DNA from: Planctomycetota bacterium
GTDB lineage: Bacteria > Planctomycetota > UBA8108 > JACQVS01
Assembly (NCBI GenBank): GCA_028280485.1
Contig: JANQLS010000090.1
Coordinates: 1-64,000 of the forward strand
DNA length: 64,000 nt
Reading direction: 5' to 3'
The translations under genes and the position numbers were made by a program. Below the pieces are notes generated by a model. The model saw only the letters and a list, made by a program, of their open reading frames with translations, ran no database searches and was not told the origin of the DNA. Shown here in pieces: positions 59,768-64,000 of the stretch (its first letter is position 1; each line of letters begins with the position of its first letter).

Positions 59768-62581
59768 TTAGTCGGTGATTCGAGGGTCGAGTTTGAGACC
59801 TTCGGTCGCCTTCTTCACCTTCTTTTTCTTTTCGATGAACTTGATATTGGTTAATCCTAATTTTGAGATTTCTCCGAAGGTTTCAATCACCGTCTTCATA
59901 GGAGTACCCTCATCAATGATCAAATTAATACCGTAGGTATGAGTGGCTTTCGGAAACTTCTTTTTGTTTTGAATCAGCATGTTTTTCAAAAACTCCAATG
60001 TTTGTTTCCTGGTTTTAGCCTTTGAATCTAGTTTTACTGCAAACTCATGATGTTGAGTTCTCCCCGAGTTCGTGTGGGACAACTGTCTAACGGTGGAGTT
60101 TTTGAAGGTAGGCTGAATTGGGGCACCCCCCTCAGGTGGATCTTCCTCATCTACAATTCCTTCACTAAATCCTCCCTCAGGAGGATATTGAGTTGCACGT
60201 TCATTGAAGGATCTCTTGCCACTTTTCTCAAGTTCTCGGCTCCATGTGGGTTGGAGTTCGTTCGGTCCATACCTCCAAGCCGGTAAAGATGTTTTCCGTC
60301 TTGAACTGTTGGATTGAGAGTCGAGGCTCAACAAGGTCTTAAGTAATTCCTGGTTTCCGATGTAAATGTCGAGAATCATTTCGTGACGATTTAAGGCTTC
60401 AAAGCTCGTAAAGCCTTTTTTGTGATTCGCTTTTAGAGTTTCCGATTGACGATTTAAGCGAGAGAGAACTCTTTGGTTAGTGTTGTAAGCCACCTGAACC
60501 ATCCGCTTGAGCATATCAAATTCTCTTTTAGCGGATTCCATTTCAATTTTGGCGATGTTAGTAGCTTCTCGGGCTGATAGTCCGCGACTACTTTTGGCAG
60601 CCGCAGTGTGAAATTTAAACTCAGCTAATTCGCTTTTCATTTTGGCTGAGCTGAGTGCAGATGCCAATTGAACGAGATCGAGAGAAAGAGATCCTTGAGG
60701 ATTGAACGAGCTGGCCCCTGAGCTGAACCGACTCGTTGATCGAGAGCCGGCTAAGAAATTTGAAGAGCTTGGGTTTGGATCGGTATCTTCAAAGCCAACT
60801 GTTCTTTTAACGGGTGGCTTATCTTCAGAGAAGCTGCCCTGTCGAGCGGTTGAGCCTCTTCGATTTCTACTATTTCTATTTTTTTTATTCCGAGCTCTCT
60901 TTTTAGATTCGGGACTAGAAATTCCAGTTTCTGAATCGTCGCTATCAGAGCTGATATCTCCTCCTAAATCATCCAAAGAAGCGGGAGGATCTTCAGGGCT
61001 GTCTGCGGTTTCGTTAATCGATTTAACGATATTAGTAATATCGGTGCTATCCTCTCCCGAATCCGAGGAGGGATCATCTAGACCTTCATTCGATTCTACT
61101 GAAATCTCTTCAGGAAAATCGGTGTCGTCTTGAGCGTCGAGTTGTTGTGCTGTCGTCCAAACAGAGACAAGCATTAAGGCGGCGAAGGAATTTCTCCAAC
61201 GCCGAGTGATATCGAGGGATTTCATAGTGTCATCTCCAGGGCTAGTAGGGGTGGTCCTGGCCAGGACAGTAGGTAGAGTTGCGAGGGTAACGAGAACTAA
61301 AAAGAAAGCCACTCGATGCGTCCAACGATGAGCTTTCTGACTTGATTTCCAAGTGACGGTCGAAGGTTCTAAAAGTCGAGATACGCGGCGACCCAAGGCT
61401 GAACGAAACTCTCCACCATCGGCAGAGAGAAGGTGAGCGTTGGCTTGGGGGTGCAGTTTTGATCCAAATCGCACTAAGCATTCGGCTAATGTTAATGGAC
61501 CTTCGTCTAAGTTTAAGCTGGCTTCATCGGCAGCAAATTCGTGTTCTTGGCGGAGCTTGTAATCGATCCACCAAATAGCCGGATTCCACCAAAATAAAAT
61601 GCAAAACAATTCACTGACTCGAATCCAAAACGGATCGGAGTGAACTAAGTGAGCCATTTCATGCGCCAGAATGACATCGAGTTCTTTCGAACTGCAATGT
61701 CGTTTGAATTCTTGAGGAAAAACTAAAGAGGGAGTGAAGAGCCCAAAAGTAAGGGGCATGCTAATTTTGGGGCTCGAGAATAATTGAGGTCGGATGGAGC
61801 TTTGGAGTCGAGAACAAATTTGATCGAGCGCCGATTCGATTTGTGGATCGTGAAGCTTGTTCAACTTCGATTTAAATCTCATGAGTCCGATTTGGCCCCA
61901 GAGGAATTTTAGCCCTAGAACCATCGATCCTCCTAGCCAGAGTAGGGCTAAGTAAAAGGGGACCATCGATTTAGGAATGAGGTTTGATGAAGATTCATTC
62001 GATGGGCTCGGGGAATTTAGGATCGCTACTTCGGTGATTTCTTCTGGTATTGAAGCTGGAATCTCTTCTCCTGCATCGAGGTTGCTCTTAGATGTGAGTT
62101 CCGTTGAAGGACTCGAGCTTTTTGGGTCTAAGTAAGTTCCGTGAGCCTCAGCGGTTAAGCTTTCATCGGGAAGAACGAAGGCTTCGTGATTTGGCTTGAA
62201 GAAGTGAGTGGGTTCCAAGGGAAGCGTTTGTGGTTCTTTTTCGATTTGAGACGCCGACTCGGAGCTGGGGATCGATTCTCTTGACTCGATCTCAAAGGAA
62301 GGTTGTGTCTTAGTAGAAGCAATACGAACATCTTCTAAGTTGGGCTGGGTCCAACTTTCACTGACGAGGCGGAAGGAATCGAAAGCAAAAGAAACCACTC
62401 CAAAGAGTTCACTCACACTCAGAATAAAAATCGAAACCAAAGAGATACGAAGAAGGCTAACTTTCCCAGTCGCACTTTTTTGGCGGGCCTGAAACCCCAT
62501 ATGCAAACCGATGATCGCTAGCGAAGCGATCAGGATGCACGTAATGGATTCAAGCCAAACTGGGAACAAGCCAAAATTCAT
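59768..62581 (-). CDS. BlaR1-like M56 membrane metallopeptidase with long C-terminal extension
   Basis: 937 aa. N-terminal membrane helices (ITCILIASLAIIGLHMG; SLVSIFILSVSELFGVV; FYLALLWLGGSMVLGLKFL) and the zinc site HEMAH (307-311) with the third ligand in RQEHEFAADEA. M56 peptidases of BlaR1/MecR1 type sense a signal and lead to cleavage or release of the BlaI repressor. No penicillin-binding domain is seen. After residue 440, an internal Met453 is followed by a signal-peptide-like segment (NSFAALMLVSVWTTAQQLDA) and an acidic, Ser-rich coiled region of 450 residues. GGAG lies 8 nt before that Met (61225), so a second protein may be made from inside the gene. Its start overlaps blaI by 4 nt. 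Confidence 0.82.
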   Translation of the reverse strand: MNFGLFPVWLESITCILIASLAIIGLHMGFQARQKSATGKVSLLRISLVSIFILSVSELFGVVSFAFDSFRLVSESWTQPNLEDVRIASTKTQPSFEIESRESIPSSESASQIEKEPQTLPLEPTHFFKPNHEAFVLPDESLTAEAHGTYLDPKSSSPSTELTSKSNLDAGEEIPASIPEEITEVAILNSPSPSNESSSNLIPKSMVPFYLALLWLGGSMVLGLKFLWGQIGLMRFKSKLNKLHDPQIESALDQICSRLQSSIRPQLFSSPKISMPLTFGLFTPSLVFPQEFKRHCSSKELDVILAHEMAHLVHSDPFWIRVSELFCILFWWNPAIWWIDYKLRQEHEFAADEASLNLDEGPLTLAECLVRFGSKLHPQANAHLLSADGGEFRSALGRRVSRLLEPSTVTWKSSQKAHRWTHRVAFFLVLVTLATLPTVLARTTPTSPGDDTMKSLDITRRWRNSFAALMLVSVWTTAQQLDAQDDTDFPEEISVESNEGLDDPSSDSGEDSTDITNIVKSINETADSPEDPPASLDDLGGDISSDSDDSETGISSPESKKRARNKKNRNSRNRRGSTARQGSFSEDKPPVKRTVGFEDTDPNPSSSNFLAGSRSTSRFSSGASSFNPQGSLSLDLVQLASALSSAKMKSELAEFKFHTAAAKSSRGLSAREATNIAKIEMESAKREFDMLKRMVQVAYNTNQRVLSRLNRQSETLKANHKKGFTSFEALNRHEMILDIYIGNQELLKTLLSLDSQSNSSRRKTSLPAWRYGPNELQPTWSRELEKSGKRSFNERATQYPPEGGFSEGIVDEEDPPEGGAPIQPTFKNSTVRQLSHTNSGRTQHHEFAVKLDSKAKTRKQTLEFLKNMLIQNKKKFPKATHTYGINLIIDEGTPMKTVIETFGEISKLGLTNIKFIEKKKKVKKATEGLKLDPRITD

Positions 62582-62961
62582 GAATTCTTCTTTCTTTCAG
62601 CGATCAGCTTTTCTAGGCGTTTGAGTTCATTCGAATCGACATCTCGGGTTGTTAAAAGATGCTGCACCATACTGGTCAAGCTACCGTCGAACATTTTGTC
62701 GAGTACATCGTGGGCTAAGCTTTTAGAAACAGCTTCTTCATGAACTTCAGCTTTGTAGATAAACTTTCGTCCACGGGTTTGGTGGCTTACCAAATGGCGA
62801 GCTTCCATTTTGCGAAGCATCGTGGCCACGGTGGTGTAAGCCAAGTTCTCAGGGATCTCAGGATCTTCGTGAACTTCTGAAACACTGGCCTCTTTCTTAT
62901 TCCAGAGGACTTTCAGAATCTTCAGTTGAAGTTCACCGAGACGGATCTTCTCTTCTGACAT
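62578..62961 (-). CDS. blaI: BlaI/MecI family transcriptional repressor
   Basis: 127 aa. Winged helix: LGELQLKILKVLWNKKEASV, NLAYTTVATMLRKMEARHLV and the wing VSHQTRGRKFIYKAEV. The C-terminal dimerisation helices end LKRLEKLIAERKKN. These repressors bind dyad operators and are inactivated through the cognate M56 peptidase, whose gene overlaps its stop by 4 nt. A perfect 10-bp inverted repeat 65 nt upstream is the likely operator, implying autoregulation of the pair. Confidence 0.93.
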   Translation of the reverse strand: MSEEKIRLGELQLKILKVLWNKKEASVSEVHEDPEIPENLAYTTVATMLRKMEARHLVSHQTRGRKFIYKAEVHEEAVSKSLAHDVLDKMFDGSLTSMVQHLLTTRDVDSNELKRLEKLIAERKKNS

Positions 62962-63025
62962 AACGACCTTTTTAATTTTGATGCATCTGTCTAAAGCTTG
63001 CCTAGAAAGATAGACGCTCCAGATT

Positions 63026-63061
63026 AACTATTACCATGGTAGTATTACCGAGGTAATAGTT
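63026..63061. promoter_or_regulatory. candidate BlaI operator
   Basis: AACTATTACC at 63026 is mirrored by GGTAATAGTT at 63051; inside lie two smaller dyads, TACCATGGTA and TTACCGAGGTAA. Position just upstream of blaI and symmetry fit a repressor site. Confidence 0.65.
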
Positions 63062-63401
63062 AGGGGCAAGAAGAAATTCTGAAGTTCATGAAATATTAGA
63101 GGGATGGAAATACGAAATTGGAGTGATGGATTAGAGCTAAGTCTAGTGACTGCACGATGATCCCTCGCTCAGTGTTGATGGTCGCTTCGCTGCATCGTGT
63201 AAGTAAGCCTTCGGCTTACACACTCCCTAAAGGCTCGGGCTTGGGAGGCGAAGATTCCCTTCAAAGAAATAACTGCGGCAAGGGTTATCTCTCAAGGCAT
63301 CGAATCGCTATTAGGAGAATGACCAACCCTCCAAGCCCGAAGCTTGAGCGAGGGATCATTGAATGGCAATTCAGGCTATCCTGGTTTTAACGTACCTAAA
63401 A

Positions 63402-63432
63402 AAGTAGCCGAACTCGTTAGAGTTTGGCTACT
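63402..63432 (-). terminator. terminator of the dockerin-repeat gene
   Basis: AAGTAGCC-AACTC / GAGTT-GGCTACTT forms a stem with GTTA loop; on the minus strand it runs into TTTTTT, 28 nt after the stop codon. Confidence 0.85.
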
Positions 63433-63459
63433 TAATCATTTTTGAGAATAGGGGAAGGC

Positions 63460-64000
63460 TTAGAAGTCGAATCCAATAATCGGATCGGCTACTACCCAAC
63501 CTTCTTGTTCGAGGATGGGGATGTCATCTTCTTCAATCTGAATTTGGTAGATGATGCCGCTTGAGCAAACTTCACAAGCAAGGCATACCGGGAGGGCACC
63601 AATACTATGATTGTAAACCGGGATGCCTTGGTCGTTGAGTTGTTCGACCACCTTGGGAAGGGGTGGAGTATCACAGGGTACGCACTGAACACAACCGTCA
63701 GGCTTACTCATCCAGGTGAGAACCGGATTGTCGTCGATCGTGCATTGCGGTACTTCACAATCTAGAAGGAAACCTTGTTCTGGGTTTCCGCATTCAGGAT
63801 GGGGGGCTGCAGGTGGTTCTTTTCCTAAGAAAAGATTCGACAGCATTAAAATGGAATCGGTGATTTCGATTTCACCATTGGCATCGGCATCTAAAGCTTC
63901 ACGACATTTAACCTCTTCACCCAAAAAGGTGTGGCTCAATGCGGTGATGGGATCAGCGATATCAAATTTGCTATCGGAATTCGCGTCACCTCTTATAAAT
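63460..64000 (-). CDS. dockerin-like repeat protein (partial, continues past the window end)
   Basis: The frame stays open to the window edge, so the true start lies beyond 64000; the TTG at 63939 in the ORF track is not a real start. The visible N-terminal part shows two dockerin repeats, RGDANSDSKFDIADPITAL and DADANGEIEITDSILMLSNL, each ending in FLG. The rest is Cys-rich (DGCVQCVPCDTPP; LPVCLACEVCSSG), suggesting disulfides in an exported protein. Related in architecture to the protein at 37.5 kb. Function unknown. Confidence 0.75.
   Translation of the reverse strand, partial: FIRGDANSDSKFDIADPITALSHTFLGEEVKCREALDADANGEIEITDSILMLSNLFLGKEPPAAPHPECGNPEQGFLLDCEVPQCTIDDNPVLTWMSKPDGCVQCVPCDTPPLPKVVEQLNDQGIPVYNHSIGALPVCLACEVCSSGIIYQIQIEEDDIPILEQEGWVVADPIIGFDF

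Larger units (their letters stand above)
62962..63459. repeat. gene-free region with REP-like inverted elements
   Basis: Besides the operator, ATGATCCCTCGCT at 63157 pairs with AGCGAGGGATCAT at 63347, and CTCGGGCTTGG at 63233 with CCAAGCCCGA at 63332, again the REP-like family. A small hairpin GTAAGCC-ttc-GGCTTAC is at about 63205. No gene is visible. Confidence 0.7.

Overview
The window looks like chromosomal DNA of a marine or soil planctomycete-like bacterium (phylum Planctomycetota, fairly confident; genus not assignable by eye). Reasons: many secreted proteins with twin-arginine-like leaders (two Gfo/Idh/MocA oxidoreductases, a xylose-isomerase-like TIM barrel, an intradiol dioxygenase), dockerin-like RGDxNxD...FLG repeat proteins, a redoxin/cytochrome c/copper-monooxygenase-like fusion, a very large PQQ-propeller protein, a BlaI/BlaR1-M56 pair, and GlnK-Amt followed by a BBP2-type porin. 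Base composition is moderate to AT-leaning for the phylum. No rRNA, canonical tRNA, transposase, phage or CRISPR is visible.

Layout. 0.1-10.5 kb: secreted proteins (parallel beta-helix, ThuA-like/methyltransferase fusion, prenyltransferase-repeat protein, PA-IL-like protein, 1,621-aa PQQ-propeller protein). 10.8-16.9 kb: rhomboid protease, squalene/phytoene synthase, D-2-hydroxyacid dehydrogenase, a small membrane protein and ApbE. 17-20 kb: Tat oxidoreductase and a thioredoxin-fold protein. 20.4-24.6 kb: nitrogen module (candidate sigma-54 promoter, PII, ammonium transporter, then a porin). 24.9-38.4 kb: mixed secreted and metabolic genes. 38.8-41.75 kb: a Ro60/TROVE gene followed by a run of seven hairpins and two Y-RNA-like loci. 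41.1-49.7 kb: eleven small three-helix membrane proteins, one lying between the two Y-RNA loci, with a hybrid histidine kinase in the middle of the array. 49.8-55.9 kb: a complete SUF iron-sulfur operon headed by an IscR-like Rrf2 regulator. 57-59.6 kb: IlvD and an esterase. 59.8-63 kb: BlaI/BlaR1 pair with its operator. The window ends inside a dockerin-repeat protein.

The most notable system is the Ro locus. Two RNA loci can be folded by hand. Each holds two copies of a Y-RNA-like module (stem, CGAATGC-type internal loop, short stem with a conserved G-U wobble, TACAT; returning through TTGTCG), supported by compensatory base changes. In the first locus the second module carries a circularly permuted tRNA-like fold with a sealed acceptor stem, followed by a T-run. 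This matches the known architecture of bacterial Y RNAs (YrlA type) but in a doubled, tandem arrangement.

Two families of short intergenic palindromes (core TACCWGGTA and core AACCCWGGGTT, both centred on CCWGG) fill several long intergenic gaps, and a separate REP-like family (GCCCGAAGC...AGCGAGGG) occurs at several sites. All gene functions are inferred from motifs read by eye; no database search was run.
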